Assembly (NCBI GenBank): GCA_008692225.1
Contig: VICG01000016.1
Span: forward strand, 62,001 to 126,000
Origin: Monilinia fructicola
Taxonomy: Eukaryota; Ascomycota; Leotiomycetes; Helotiales; Sclerotiniaceae
Direction: 5' to 3'
Length of the DNA stretch: 64,000 nt
In this document: positions 1 through 11,900 of the stretch, piece after piece
Layout: each line of letters starts with the position of its first letter
Numbering within the stretch: position 1 is the first letter of the stretch
Notes under the pieces: model-generated
Told to the model about the DNA's origin: nothing
The model's database searches: none
What the model saw: only the letters and a program-made list of their open reading frames with translations
Position numbers and translations under genes: made by a program

Positions 1-3000
1 CTTGAAGGAATACATTCCAGAGAAGAAGAGATTTTGGTTAGAGATTCTGACCATAACTTTGTAAAACCCCTCGCTATACGAAATGTACTGGTTGCGTTTC
101 ACTCTTCGGGATAGAAAGTTCTATCATGTTGCACTCGGCATTTCTGCATTACACATGTTAATGCTGCACCACTCACCAAAGAAGCACCGTGAATTCAAAA
201 ATGCAAACGGCAGAGATGTGCTGTGCTTGATTTCGACCATACTTGACCTTGAGCTCGAACAAGGGGTTGAGCTCATATCGGGTGAGCTCCGGTTATCTCA
301 CGTGACATATTCTTGACCCTTTATCTCAGTGTAGATATTCAACTTCCTCCTCTGCCACAATTTGATCAGGTATTGATTCTACCCTGAGTTTCCTCTATCA
401 TACGGAATTTTACTGGATGCCACATGCCTCACGACTATGTTCTTGCTGCAGAGTTGGTTTCCATATTTCTGCCATAGACATGAAGAATGGCGTTAGTAAC
501 CTTATATATATCTGACCCGTACCGCCAGCCAGTGAGTCGCCGGTTGGAGGGCTGAGGCAGAGGTTCTGAATGTATGACTTATTTTCTCAAAGGACTTTTG
601 CAATGTATGAAGATCTATCTCGAATACCACTTCACTCAAGCAGTCACTCAACCCTCTTAATGTCATGGGATTGACAGGCATACAGAGGAACGGCAGATCC
701 TTGGAGGCAATGGCGCAATTGCTCACCATCCTGACTATAATTGCAACATTCCAGCTCTTTCATATTCGATATAATGGCCATGGTCCAAAGGAAAAGGGAA
801 ATATAAAAACAATCATCCAAACTCACAAATTTGTGACCATCTTGTTGTCCCAGAAAATGGTTCAAACGCCGTCTAACTTCTCCAATCGACCACTTCATCT
901 CAGTATAATAGATTCTGTCCCTTTTACGAACACGGATCCAGAAGCAAGAAAATCTAGCCATATGTTTAAGCTTGTTCTCGTTCGAACAATTCAATTCCAT
1001 GACTGCGATTTGAATCTGGTTACGTTTTAGTCTGGACTTGAAGCGACTGCACGCAGGTCGATTTTGATCAACCTTATCAAGGAAGATCAATGTACTAGCC
1101 CGCGAATTGCAAATTTTTTGGTATGAAAACACAGATGGGGGGGAATCTAATCAGCAAAAGAAAATCGGTGCTGTGACAAAAAAGAGAGCAATGTCATCTC
1201 TTGATGATTACAGAGGCAAGTCCTACCTTGACAGGAGTGGTGACGAAAGAAGATCATCCATAGAGTCCTTAAAAGTTTTTAAGGATTTTTGTATATGTGA
1301 GTGGGATTAAAGTTTCTGCTGCCATCATTCATTGCATGTATCAAAGCCGATTGGCCCCAATCTACATTCAAAATGCTCATTGGAGAATCATCAAAAATCC
1401 CTTTCATATTTCATTTCAAGAGGCCATTAAGTCTAGTGGCAAAGTCACATGCAAAATGGCAATCTGAGTCTTCAACCCTGCGTCGCAACTTCTTCAAAGA
1501 CTTTCAACAACCTCTACCTTATGTCTACCAAAAGCTTAACATACCATTAGAACTCTATCAGGGACCGAGGAAGAATAAAAAATGGCACGTTAGTTGATCT
1601 TGTTCATTGCTAAAGGCATTGGAGAACATTACAAATTGTGGTGTTGATGAAATATGCATTGATTGAGTCGGTATCCGCGGTCCTCGTGGGCTATTGAGCT
1701 TGAAGGATTGGAGAGAGGAGGAAACATAAGAATAGTCATCATACCTGGTGGTACCATCAATAGGACGCGGAAGGACATTTTCCGAGCCAGATCTGGAAGT
1801 TCATATGACGACAAAGCACTGAGAAGCGAGATATTGGGTGCAGAATCGATCTGAGGATTTCCTCGCAATTGGAAAAATGTAACTCGATTCTTGATACACA
1901 ACAGACAGCAGAGGACATATCTAACTCAGTCTAAGCGGCATAAAAAAAGAGGAGGCGGGGCCCCATGGGGAAATATGCGACACGACAGAACTTTTTTAGG
2001 TCAAGACTCTGGAATGTGACGCATTTGATTTCTCAACACAAGATCTCTGATATAGGAGCTATCTCTTGTACTGCTATGGAAATTCCATATTGTTAAGGGC
2101 AGAATCTTGGAGTATTTTCATTCTTTGCTGGGCCGGCTCCAGCCGATTTTCGTTTCAAAATTCTTTATTCCATTAAGCGGCCGATGTTGTTTATTTTGAC
2201 AATTTTTGAATGCCTTTAATCCTGTGACAAATTTTCCGGGGAAGTTAGCTCTTCTGCCTTGAAGAATAATTTATCATTTACCAATGAACTCTCATTTGCA
2301 AATCTGATGACCACGTTTGGTTACATTGCAAAACTGGGGAACCCGGAGCTCGGTAGACTTCTCATTGCGACAGACTTGAAACTAAGCATTGAAATCTGAA
2401 AAGGCTTTTGAGCCGGTATAAGTGTACACCCAACTTGCCACTAATAGTGCGCCATGTTGTGCATAGTTGGAAAATACAATAAATTTACCGACGAGACACT
2501 ATCTTCATGGTGTCGCTCCTGTTGTTGATAAACATTCAAAGTTCAAAGGCACTCCCATTCTGTTTTTCGAGGAAACTATAATTTTTCCTGTTTCTTATAT
2601 ATGTTTCATCTCATATATATTTCCATTTGCATATAATTTGTGAATTATATAGAGCAAGAATGCGAACTTCAATCTTCAAATGCCGAGCAATCCACGTAAG
2701 TTCCCGGTTAAAATGTTGTCTGCAACAACAATTGGTAAATGGAGCGTAGCGAAGAAATCCCTATATATTGCTGAGCAAATTTCATACCCGATGTTCCCGA
2801 GTACAAATGATGCTTGTTTTTTAATATATGTCGGCTGGCATTTCCGGGGTATAAATTGCTCAGTGCTCATAGTATTTCTCTCCAAGGTAATGTGGCCCCC
2901 TTAAGGTAAGAGCTGAAGCTTGTTCAACAGATTTCACCATCATGCGAACCTAGCTTTTGATGTATCTAATCGTGACTTGCCTACAATATCGTATTCCTTG

Positions 3001-3166
3001 CCGGACCGGCTGTCCGATCACATCGTGGGTATTAGGTTCATGGTACCGTCAATCCAACGGGCCTCTTGAACCGGTTCTATATGAGGTCAGAAGATGATAG
3101 CTACAATTTAGCAAGTAGATGGTGAAGGGCGCTGTCTTAATCAGTTTGGGTTATCTTGACAGTATG
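1..3166. other. Left-edge intergenic region, no supported gene
   Basis: I find no convincing gene here. The two longest open frames (minus 644-1132 and plus 665-1030) overlap each other on opposite strands, and neither has a recognisable domain, splice logic or an upstream pyrimidine-rich leader. The first 60 bases on the plus strand could be the 3' end of a gene that starts outside the window, but about 20 codons are too few to judge. The last kilobase is AT-rich and is the likely upstream regulatory region of the cellulase. It has two matches to the fungal CreA/CRE1 carbon-repressor consensus SYGGRG (CTGGGG near 2334 and CCGGGG near 2845). Such six-base matches are expected by chance and are only suggestive. 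Confidence 0.5.
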
Positions 3167-3172
3167 TATAAA
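3167..3172 (+). promoter_or_regulatory. Probable TATA box of the GH7 cellulase gene
   Basis: TATAAA lies 82 bp upstream of the chosen ATG at 3254, followed by a CT-rich leader (cttttcacttcctcaactc) typical of highly expressed fungal genes. Its position supports 3254 rather than the in-frame ATG at 3119 as the translation start, because the box would otherwise lie inside the coding region. Confidence 0.5.
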
Positions 3173-3253
3173 GTGGGTTCCTTTTCACTTCCTCAACTCT
3201 TTTCTACACCAACTTCAAATCGCATGAAAACAGAAATCAGAAACAAGATCAAT

Positions 3254-4928
3254 ATGACTTCCAAATTTGCTCTCCTTTCTTTCATCGCGGCCGCTTATGG
3301 TCAACAGAAGGGCACCTATCAAACTGAAACTCATCCCACTCTTACTTGGCAGTCTTGCACCGCTAAAGGATCGTGCACCACGAACTCTGGAAGCGTCGTT
3401 CTTGATGGGAACTGGAGATGGACACATGGAGTAGGAACTACGACAAACTGCTACACAGGAAATACCTGGGATGCAACTTTGTGTCCAGATGATACTACAT
3501 GTGCGAAGAACTGCGCACTGGATGGAGCGGACTATTCTGGAACATATGGTATCACATCCAGTGGTAGCTCCTTGAGACTCAACTTCGTTACTCAATCGTC
3601 ACAAAAGAATGTTGGATCCCGTGTTTACCTCTTGGCCGACAAATACTCATTATAAAACATTCAATCTCCTGAATCAAGAGTTCACATTCGACGTTGACGT
3701 TTCGTATGCTTATTCCATTCACTAAAGTCTTTGTTCTTGAAATCAGATTATGTTTCATGATCTCTATGTCAATTGTTCTCTCTCCTCACATGAATAGTTT
3801 CTATCATCATTACAGCGTTAATATCTCACTTTGCTCACCTTCTCTCAATTCTCTATATAAGTATTACTAATTTTTTCGATTTTGCAGACACCTCCCTTGC
3901 GGATTAAATGGCGCTGTTTACTTTGCAAATTTACCTGCTGATGGTGGGATATCATCAACCAATACTGCCGGTGCCCAATATGGCACAGGGTACTGCGACT
4001 CTCAATGTCCTCGTGACATGAAGTTCATTGCTGGCCAAGTAATCTTAAACTCCTCAAGGGAATCTGCTACGGCTAACCACAAATTGTTGTAGGCGAATGT
4101 TGACGGCTGGGTACCATCAACCAATAATGCTAATACTGGTGTTGGTGGCCACGGCTCATGCTGTGCTGAGATGGACATCTGGGAAGCAAACTCGATTTCG
4201 ACTGCTGTCACTCCTCACTCTTGCGATACAGTGACACAAACTGTCTGTAATGGAGATGCTTGTGGTGGTACCTACTCCTCATCCCGATATGCTGGTACTT
4301 GCGATCCAGATGGATGTGACTTCAACTCGTACCGTATGGGCAAACAAGACCTTCTATGGCCCAGGAATGACTGTCAATACCAATTCGGTCTTCACTGTAG
4401 TTACCCAAGTATGTTTCTTTCAAATGCTCATACCTCCTCTTTCATCTGACACTCACTCCACATTACATCTTTTACTTACCACACCTCCAGTTCCTCACTA
4501 CCACCGGAACCTCTTCTGGAACCCTCAACGAAATCAAACGTTTCTACGTACAGAATGGAAAGGTAATCCCCAACTCCTACTCCACCATCTCAGGTGTGAC
4601 CGGAAACTCCATCACCACGCCCTTCTGCACCGCCCAAAAAACCGCTTTCGGCGACACCACGTCATTTGCCAACCACGGCGGTTTAGCTTCCATGTCTGCT
4701 GCTTTCAAAGCTGGAATGGTTCTCGTTTTGTCGCTTTGGGATGACTATTATGCCAATATGCTTTGGCTCGATTCGACGTACCCTATTACGAATACGGCAC
4801 CGGGTGGCCCAAGGGGTACTTGTGCTACCACTTCTGGGGTGCCCGCTTCAGTGGAAGCAAGTGCTGCTAGTGCGTATGTTGTTTATAGTAATATTAAGGT
4901 TGGCGCTATTAACTCTACTTATGGTTGA
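3254..4928 (+). CDS. cel7A: GH7 cellobiohydrolase (Cel7/CBH1-type), four exons, two single-base frame slips
   Basis: Secreted glycoside hydrolase family 7 exoglucanase that releases cellobiose from cellulose reducing ends. Exons are 3254-3703, 3888-4038, 4093-4408 and 4491-4928, giving about 450 residues once two one-base slips are allowed for. Residues 1-16 ([16 protein letters not shown]) look like a signal peptide and fix the start. The family active-site block [11 protein letters not shown] spans the codons around 4165-4200 and supplies the nucleophile Glu, the Asp and the acid/base Glu. Also visible are [18 protein letters not shown] and [18 protein letters not shown]. The protein ends soon after the catalytic domain at INSTYG, with no Ser/Thr linker and no CBM1. 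The frame slips at A runs 3641-3643 and 4342-4344. Dropping one A at each restores family-like sequence and makes the exon sum 1353 nt, a multiple of three. These look like sequencing errors. If real, the gene is dead. Confidence 0.93.
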
Positions 4929-5902
4929 GGATGGTTTCTGTTCCAAAAAGGGCGGTGATGAACGTCGAGTGGCGAGATGGAAACGCTCTTTATTGTTGTT
5001 GTTGTTTGTTGGAGAGGTGGAAATGGTAACATTCGTTTGAGGGACTGTTTATATGGATTGAATTTGTACATACGATGCCCATTTAGTACACATTATTTCT
5101 ATTTTTGATTCATAAAGCGGTGCATTCGTCTTTGCCTTGTACAGGTGGAAGATGGATCCCATAGTGGCGTGTCTCGCTACCCTTGTGTGACTGTCGATAA
5201 GCACGACGCTCTCAATATATATCTTCGAGGCGTCTTCCTGACTCATTATCATATCCACCTCCAAAGTATGGTGCATGCAAATCTAAAGCGACAATCAAAG
5301 CAGAGCAGAAGTCTTCCCACGGCACGTTAGTGAATCTGCATTGTACCTATAGGTGATTAGATACAATAGCCTCTCGAAAGATCCATACTCCAAGCCAGTA
5401 AGGTCGCCAAAGTACTTCAAATGCCGAGCTTCTCAGGTCTTGTCTGCTCGATCCCAAATATTGAATAAGACTTTGTAAGAAGCTAGACTTGTTACTAACG
5501 CATTATAAGTTTGGATTCCCCGAGTTTGCACCTTACGACGCTTGTATATGTCTAGATAGTGATAGGGAACAGTAGATTGATATATTGGTGTGCCGCGAAC
5601 ATTGAGGATATGAAACAAATTCTCTAGAATGTTAATTAGATCAATATGTTTGTAATCAAGATTGCCCCAAAAGAATACATTAGTTCTACTACCTGGCGAC
5701 TTCACAAGATTTGAGTTTGAACTAAACGCGCAAGAAAGCTCACCGGGAGTGCGGGGTGGAGATCCTACGGTGAGCGAGATATCTTTATGTGCAATATCCA
5801 ACGCTCTTTGTCAATGGGGTTGAGGAAAATTAATCCAACTTCTTTCTTGACTCGTTTTCAATCTTCATTTTCTACTCATTGAGGTCAAATTGATGCTCGT
5901 CA
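4929..5902. other. Intergenic, cellulase 3' side to MSS1 5' side
   Basis: This stretch holds the 3' flank of the GH7 gene and the upstream region of MSS1. A 122-codon open frame on the minus strand (5433-5801) has no recognisable domain or splice signals and I do not call it. Nothing else is supported. Confidence 0.5.
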
Positions 5903-7750
5903 ATGCTTCACAATGTTCTTTCAAGGTCAAGGCAATTACGGCGCATTGTTATTAGCTGCAAATTCAATCTAATTGTCTGTCGCAAGGCGTTTACTTCAGA
6001 AGCCCGCCCGACCGTTTTATTGTCTAGGCCCTTTCGATCTGACTTCGGGAATGCCTTTTTTCATACTCGAACAGAAACTCCCTATGGCTTTGTGGATGAT
6101 ACTATATATGCACTTTCAACGGCACATGGCAGAGCTGGCATAGCTGTCATACGCATTTCGGGCTCTGCATGCCTCGATGTATGATAGCTCCCTTCAACAT
6201 TATGGACTCGTTTTGATATTGATCAATTTATAGATTTATCGAAGCTTGTGTCCCTCGAAGCCGATTCCCAAACCACGATACGCCTCTGTAAGAGCACTCT
6301 ACGAAGCGACCAGCAACTCATCTCCAACCATTCTCGACTCCGATGCATTAGTACTTTATTTCCCCGCCCCGAAGACTGTTACAGGTGAAGATGTACTGGA
6401 GTTACATGTACATGGAGGTCCAGCTACGGTAAAAGCAGTGCTTGGTGCGATTCCCAAATCGAGATCCTCTGCGACAATTCGATATGCTGAGCCTGGCGAA
6501 TTCACTCGTAGAGCATTTCAAAATGATAGGTTGGATTTGGCACAAGTGGAGGCTTTAAGTGATACTTTGTCTGCCGAGACAGAACAACAGCGTCGCGCAG
6601 CCGTGAGAGGAAATTCTGGGAACCTTGGACGTACATACGAGGCTTGGCGTCAACAACTGTTGTATGCGCGTGGGGAACTGGAGGCATTAATTGATTTTTC
6701 TGAAGACCAACATTTCGATGAATCCCCAACAGAACTTTTGTCCAATGTCACGGCGCAAGTTGAGGTTATGTTGGAATCAATTGCAGCACATGAGTCAGCA
6801 AGTCACCGGGGAGAATTACTCAAAAATGGAATTAGAATTTCATTATTGGGACCACCCAATGCCGGCAAAAGTTCCTTGCTAAATCAAATCGTCGGCAGAG
6901 AAGCGTCGATTGTCAGTCATGAGGCTGGGACAACTCGAGACATTGTTGAAGTCAACTTAGATATTCGCGGCTACCTCTGCACGTTTGCGGATACAGCCGG
7001 CCTGAGGACTCAAGTTTCCCTGGCTGGAAGTGGCGAGAATGACTTATTAATCGGGCATGTTGAATTGGAGGGTATTCGAAGAGCGAAGGCGAAAGCAAAT
7101 GAGTCAGATGTCATTATTGCCCTCGCCAGCATAGAGTGGTCAGATTTACGGAACGGGTGGGAGATCCGCTATGATCTTGAGACCTTCGAAATTGCGGCCC
7201 GGGCCTCGAAATCCATGATTGTTATTAATAAATCTGATTCAGTAACTCCTGAGACACTGTCAGAACTTATAAACGACTTCAAGAAGTCTAAAATTGGGAC
7301 ATTCATTCAAGAACGCATCCCATTGATGTCACTATCCTGCAAAGATGGTCAAGCTTCAACAACCCCTGGAAGTATCAGTCAATTTATTGATGAAATTGTT
7401 GATATTTTCAGTAACATGACATCTCTACCAATAGATCTCGAGGATTTACTTGGAGTTACTGAACGTCAGCGCCAACTTCTCACAGCCTGCTCAGCCCACT
7501 TGTTAGATTTTATGGACGAAGCACGGCAACATGTAGATCAGGAACATGAAGTGGATATAGTTTTGGCGGCTGAGCATCTGAGATCTGCTGCCAATTGCCT
7601 GTCTCGAATCACTGGTAGGGGTGAAGCTGGGGATGTTGAGGAGGTTCTTGGTGTGGTTTTTGAAAAGTAAGTGAACGTTACCCATTTTTTCCTATTCTGT
7701 ACGTACAGTGGATTGATTTTTCGGCCCCCAGATTCTGTGTTGGCAAGTAG
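5903..7750 (+). CDS. MSS1: Mitochondrial tRNA modification GTPase (MnmE/TrmE family)
   Basis: GTPase that, with the MTO1/GidA partner, installs the 5-carboxymethylaminomethyl-type modification on wobble uridines of mitochondrial tRNAs. Exons are 5903-6178, 6234-7666 and 7732-7750; the sum is 1728 nt, 575 residues, with no frame break. The N-terminus is basic and Ser/Arg-rich, consistent with a mitochondrial presequence. The TrmE N-terminal domain starts at DDTIYALSTAHGRAGIAVIR and includes GEDVLELHVHGG and GEFTRRAFQNDRLDLAQVEAL. The G domain follows: P-loop GPPNAGKSS (codons from about 6849), DTAG (6990) and NKSD (7227). The C-terminal helical domain ends in FCVGK, the conserved Cys-x-Gly-Lys motif of the family, encoded by a 19-nt last exon. 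Missing this exon would truncate the catalytic Cys. The start is the first ATG in frame. Confidence 0.95.
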
Positions 7751-8644
7751 ACACGCGAAAGGATTATGGTGCAAATTACAAGGCAGATTTTAGAATCAGG
7801 AAAGGTATAGAATTTATCTTTACTCGGTAGAATACCAATTTGTTAACAATAATACAAAATTTGTGAATCAAAGAAGAGAAGGAAGAAGATCTATGTAATG
7901 CAATGAAACCAACACTCAAGAAATGCCCAAATCATAAATCAAAACTCCATCAAATGCATCATGAATCATCCATCCATCAATCTTCACCAATCCCAAATCA
8001 TCCCCAAGATCGCCTCCAAACTATGACTCGCCCAAATCGCCAAATCCCAATCCATACAACCGCACCCGAGATGCATGCAGCTGCAATGCAACCAAACTCG
8101 CCAATCTGAATGCCACCCCAAAATATCGAAACTCTGGTACCGGAATGAAAGGCAAAAGAAGAAACGTTGGAATATGCTGGAAATTGAGAGAAAAAACTAA
8201 ACTCCGATATATGCAGTCGTGTACAGGTATGCTGAAAAATGGATGCGATATATGCGATACAGGTGCGCGATAAAAGAGAGGAGAGTCGAAGGGAATATCC
8301 GTGAGGACGTATGCATCGGTGATAAATCTTAAGGGTTTGGAGTGGTAATGTTAATGTGTGTGGATAGATGCCGAAGAATGGAAAATTGATCTATATGTCA
8401 TAACGAGATTGAATAGGAAATCGAATATGCGAAAACGCCGAAGATGCGTGGTCGTGAGACCGGTTGTTTATTGTATGCTAATATTGTGATTGTGTGCTGT
8501 GTTGCCAGTCTAGATGTCTATGGTATTGTATTGTATGCGTGTCGCTGAAGTCGCTGCAGAATACCCGAATGAGAATGAAGGGGTTAACCGAACAAATGTT
8601 TGAAGGTGGTTTGAAGACCTTAGGATCGGATGCACGGGAACAAT
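7751..8644. other. Intergenic, convergent 3' flanks
   Basis: Between the MSS1 stop and the stop of the small minus-strand gene. It probably contains both 3' untranslated regions. Short open frames here are low-complexity and unsupported. Confidence 0.5.
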
Positions 8645-8833
8645 TTAGTTGTATCCTCCTCGTCCGTCTTCTTCTTCGTCGTCATCTCCGTGACGGAGAG
8701 ATGAGATGATGGGGCGGAAGTTGTCTTCGTCCTCGCCGTTGTTGTTGGGGCCGTTGTAGCCTCCACGACCAAAGTTTAGAGGGGTAGAGGTGGTGGAAGA
8801 GAACGTGGTGGAGGTGGAAGTTTGGGCAGCCAT
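8645..8833 (-). CDS. Small acidic Gly/Ser/Thr-rich protein, 62 aa, unknown function
   Basis: I do not recognise this protein. It begins with a Ser/Thr-rich stretch (MAAQTSTSTTFSSTTSTP), followed by FGRGGYNGPNNNGEDEDN, then an acidic run DDDEEED and the terminal motif GRGGYN. The motif RGGYN occurs twice, near the middle and at the C-terminus. Support for a real gene comes mainly from the 5' side: an ideal start context (tcaaaaATGGCT), a C/A/T-rich leader of about 100 bp and a TATA box at 8941-8946. There is no signal peptide or membrane segment. Such small hydrophilic proteins are common in filamentous fungi, some conidiation- or stress-linked, but no role can be assigned here. An extra 3' exon cannot be excluded. 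Confidence 0.55.
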   Translation of the reverse strand: MAAQTSTSTTFSSTTSTPLNFGRGGYNGPNNNGEDEDNFRPIISSLRHGDDDEEEDGRGGYN

Positions 8834-8940
8834 TTTTGATATTGGTTTGTTGATGTAGTAGTTGATATAAATGTTGTTATTGATGAAGTGAGTTGAGTAG
8901 ATGACTGTGAGCGCGAAGGCGAGACTATCTGCTATGATGC

Positions 8941-8946
8941 TTTATA
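8941..8946 (-). promoter_or_regulatory. Probable TATA box of the 62-aa gene
   Basis: TATAAA on the minus strand, about 108 bp upstream of the ATG at 8833, with a CT/CA-rich leader between them. This spacing is usual for fungal promoters. Confidence 0.4.
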
Positions 8947-11900
8947 TTGTATTGAAGTGAAGGCTGTTGGTGATGATGATAATAAAACTTCAACTCAGGA
9001 AACAACCCTCCTCTATATACTTTCCTCCTCTCCCATCCACACCTACATCTCGAATAACCAAAGATATTTCAGACTCACAATGACGACAACGCCTCACCTC
9101 ATCTTACTCTGGCCCCAGTTACTATCTCTAGGAATCCAAGAACCCATGGAATCCATATCAACCCACGCTAAGGTAAGAATGAGATGTATTTTCAGGCAGT
9201 GAATATCTAGATAAGTAATAAGGTAAGAAAAGGAATAAGATGATAAGAAATTGAGTAATGAGCTTGCAGTAACTCCCAAAACCACCATCAGATCCTGACA
9301 AATCCGCTCATTGAGTGCCATGATTCCCTGGTCCATCCAGGTCTATCTGGTTCTGTTTTCACGCTCACCAGTAACAAATCACCAAGTAACTACTCGCTGC
9401 AATGTCAGATACCCATTGTGAGTAGGTACGGTATAATCTCTCAGCCTCCCTCACGAAACGAACTCTGCAGTCAAGGTACATGCGACCATGCAGTTGTGAT
9501 GACTCCCAAATCTATTTTTTGGTCTGTTAGTGGAGTTGGTATTATATCTTACATGTACTTTTGGTGGAGCATGGCCATGGCTCTGGTCATCACATTGCAA
9601 TCCATTCCCATTGCCGAAATCCCTGAATGCCTTTCTTTGGTACTTGGAGGAGCGGGGACTATCTTGGCACGTCGAGTTAGAGAATATCTAATTGCGTTGG
9701 TAGAATCGAGAGAATGGCTTTGCGGTGGAGAGGTAACACTTTGTTATCGTTACTTTCATGACTAAAGTAGTTCAAGATGCATGCATCCGTCCTATGTGAA
9801 TCATCATATTCTAGTTGCAAAATTACAAGGGATTTTTGGAATCAGAGATACAGTGGAAAGTAAAAGTACGAACGATATGCATGTAGAGTACCTTACATCT
9901 CATCAGGTTCCATCCACCGATCGTCCATAACACGTTTCCTCCTGGGATTATGATATGCCATCTGTGTAAATCTCACCCTCTTCCCTCCAATCAGTCGACT
10001 CCAAAACAATGGACATTTGATGGCCTTAAGGCTAATCTTACCAGGTTCTAGGTTTACCAACACACCACTGTATCTCAGCCCTATGATCTGATCTAAAACC
10101 AGGGGACACTGACATATCGGTTATTTATATCCCAGTCCAATTGTTTGGATATGGGCGTGGAAGGAGTTGAAAAATCCTTCTTTGAGCAAACTGTTATGTT
10201 AGTGGCTTGTGCAATACATATACTGCACATGTATGATTGATTATTTTCAGTGTGGCTCTTTCGAAATACCTACCTAGATAGGCAATAGTTGTGGCACATA
10301 CGTAGAACAAAAGTTAGTTCATTCTACCCATGATCTTTTACGTGTTGCTTGGCTAGCTTGGCTTACACCTGAATTCCAAACGGCGCTGGTAATGAAAGCC
10401 AAGCTACTAAGGACGAAACTACTCCTTCTCGTAAGGCATTGCACGATGCTTGCCTCTTTCTAGTTTCGCTCTTTCGACTGGATTAAAGTCTTCTTAAGCC
10501 TTGGAAGATAGGGAGCAAACGAGAAACAGGCGAAAGAATCGCACCAGAACGTTGTAAGCTTACTACCATGTCTCCTCGGCACCAAAGTATGTCTGTTTAG
10601 ACTATCATTATATCTCGTTCAAAAAATATGGACCTGGCAATCCTTGCGGAACAAGCCATCTTCATCACATTCACCGAACATCCCAATGAAGAAACTCTGA
10701 AGGCTTTCATATATGTACTGTATACGTACTGGTAGCTCGCTTAAAAACACAATCAAAATCTCCATGCGATGAGTGGGAACCACAAGGGATCTTTACGAAT
10801 ATGCCAATGGGAGTGGAGTGAGAATTCCCCGGATCTGGGTTTCTAATCTATCGTACGGCGGGAATAGTCCATCCATCCATCCCTCCACTAGAAGTATATT
10901 TTTGACGATTGGAGGATTCCCGTATCTGCCTAGGAAGTACCATGGTAGCCACGAGAACCCCATCACCATGAATAATAGCCTCACTTAAACGAGATTACTT
11001 TGAAAGGACTTTACAGTACCAGCATCTACAGCCAGATCTCGTATGGGCACATCACGAACCCGTTTCATCATAGCTCGTTTTATTTCATCCGATGTGTTTG
11101 CTCCTACGTTCATTGCGTTGTAGCGTTACAGTGCATATGTATGTGCCTGGCATACCATGTGCGTACGAGTGCTCCCCGACCCCGACCCAGACCCCGACCC
11201 CGACCCCGAGTTCGCGTATTTTCGTTTCAGTCATAACTGTCATGATCGTAGCCGATGGTAAGTCACCGCGAGTTTGCCCGATTGGAATCCCATCGACTCA
11301 TTTTGAATGTTTGGCTGTACCTGCGTCGCGCCCTATGCATATTTCTAGGGGTTGATGCAGATGGACGGCGGTGAAACTCGCCGATATGACTCTTTTTTCA
11401 GGGGCCATGTGCGAATCGCGGAATTAATTGAGATGTGGTTGAACGGGAGACTTATAGAGTTCAGTTCAAAGTTCATTTCTATGATGAAGGTTCTGGATAT
11501 CCGTACCACTTGTTGCCTATAGTATTCTTTAACAGATATATAAAGAACTTGTGATTTGATCTGATAGTCGAGGTCATTGATCCCATAATACCTACTGCCA
11601 CCACCCCTGAACCCCCATTATCCTGCGGCCGGCTACCGTGACAGTAAGTAATGTCTATCGCAAAATTTTTCTCATTTCTAATCCCTTCCGTATTCCTACA
11701 CTCCAAATGAAAAAGCTTGTTCCATTTCCAGGGGCATAATGAAGTAAAGGATAAGAAAACACTCATAAGATGATGATGATTGATAAGAGAGGCTGGCGTG
11801 CATGGGTCTCTGGCTGAGTAAACATCATCATCAATCAGCAACAGCGAGATGAGAGGTCATCAATTTAGCACTGCCCACCGAGAACCACCGAGTCGGTCAT

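Noticed and set aside
644..1132. 162-codon minus-strand open frame, overlapped by plus frame 665-1030
   Set aside because: Antisense open frames overlap, translation has no recognisable domain, no leader or intron logic; not called.
5433..5801. 122-codon minus-strand open frame between GH7 and MSS1
   Set aside because: No motif, no promoter-like leader and no splice signals; probably chance.
9418..9765. 115-codon plus frame with a hydrophobic stretch
   Set aside because: Begins with GTG, no family resemblance, isolated in gene-poor DNA.
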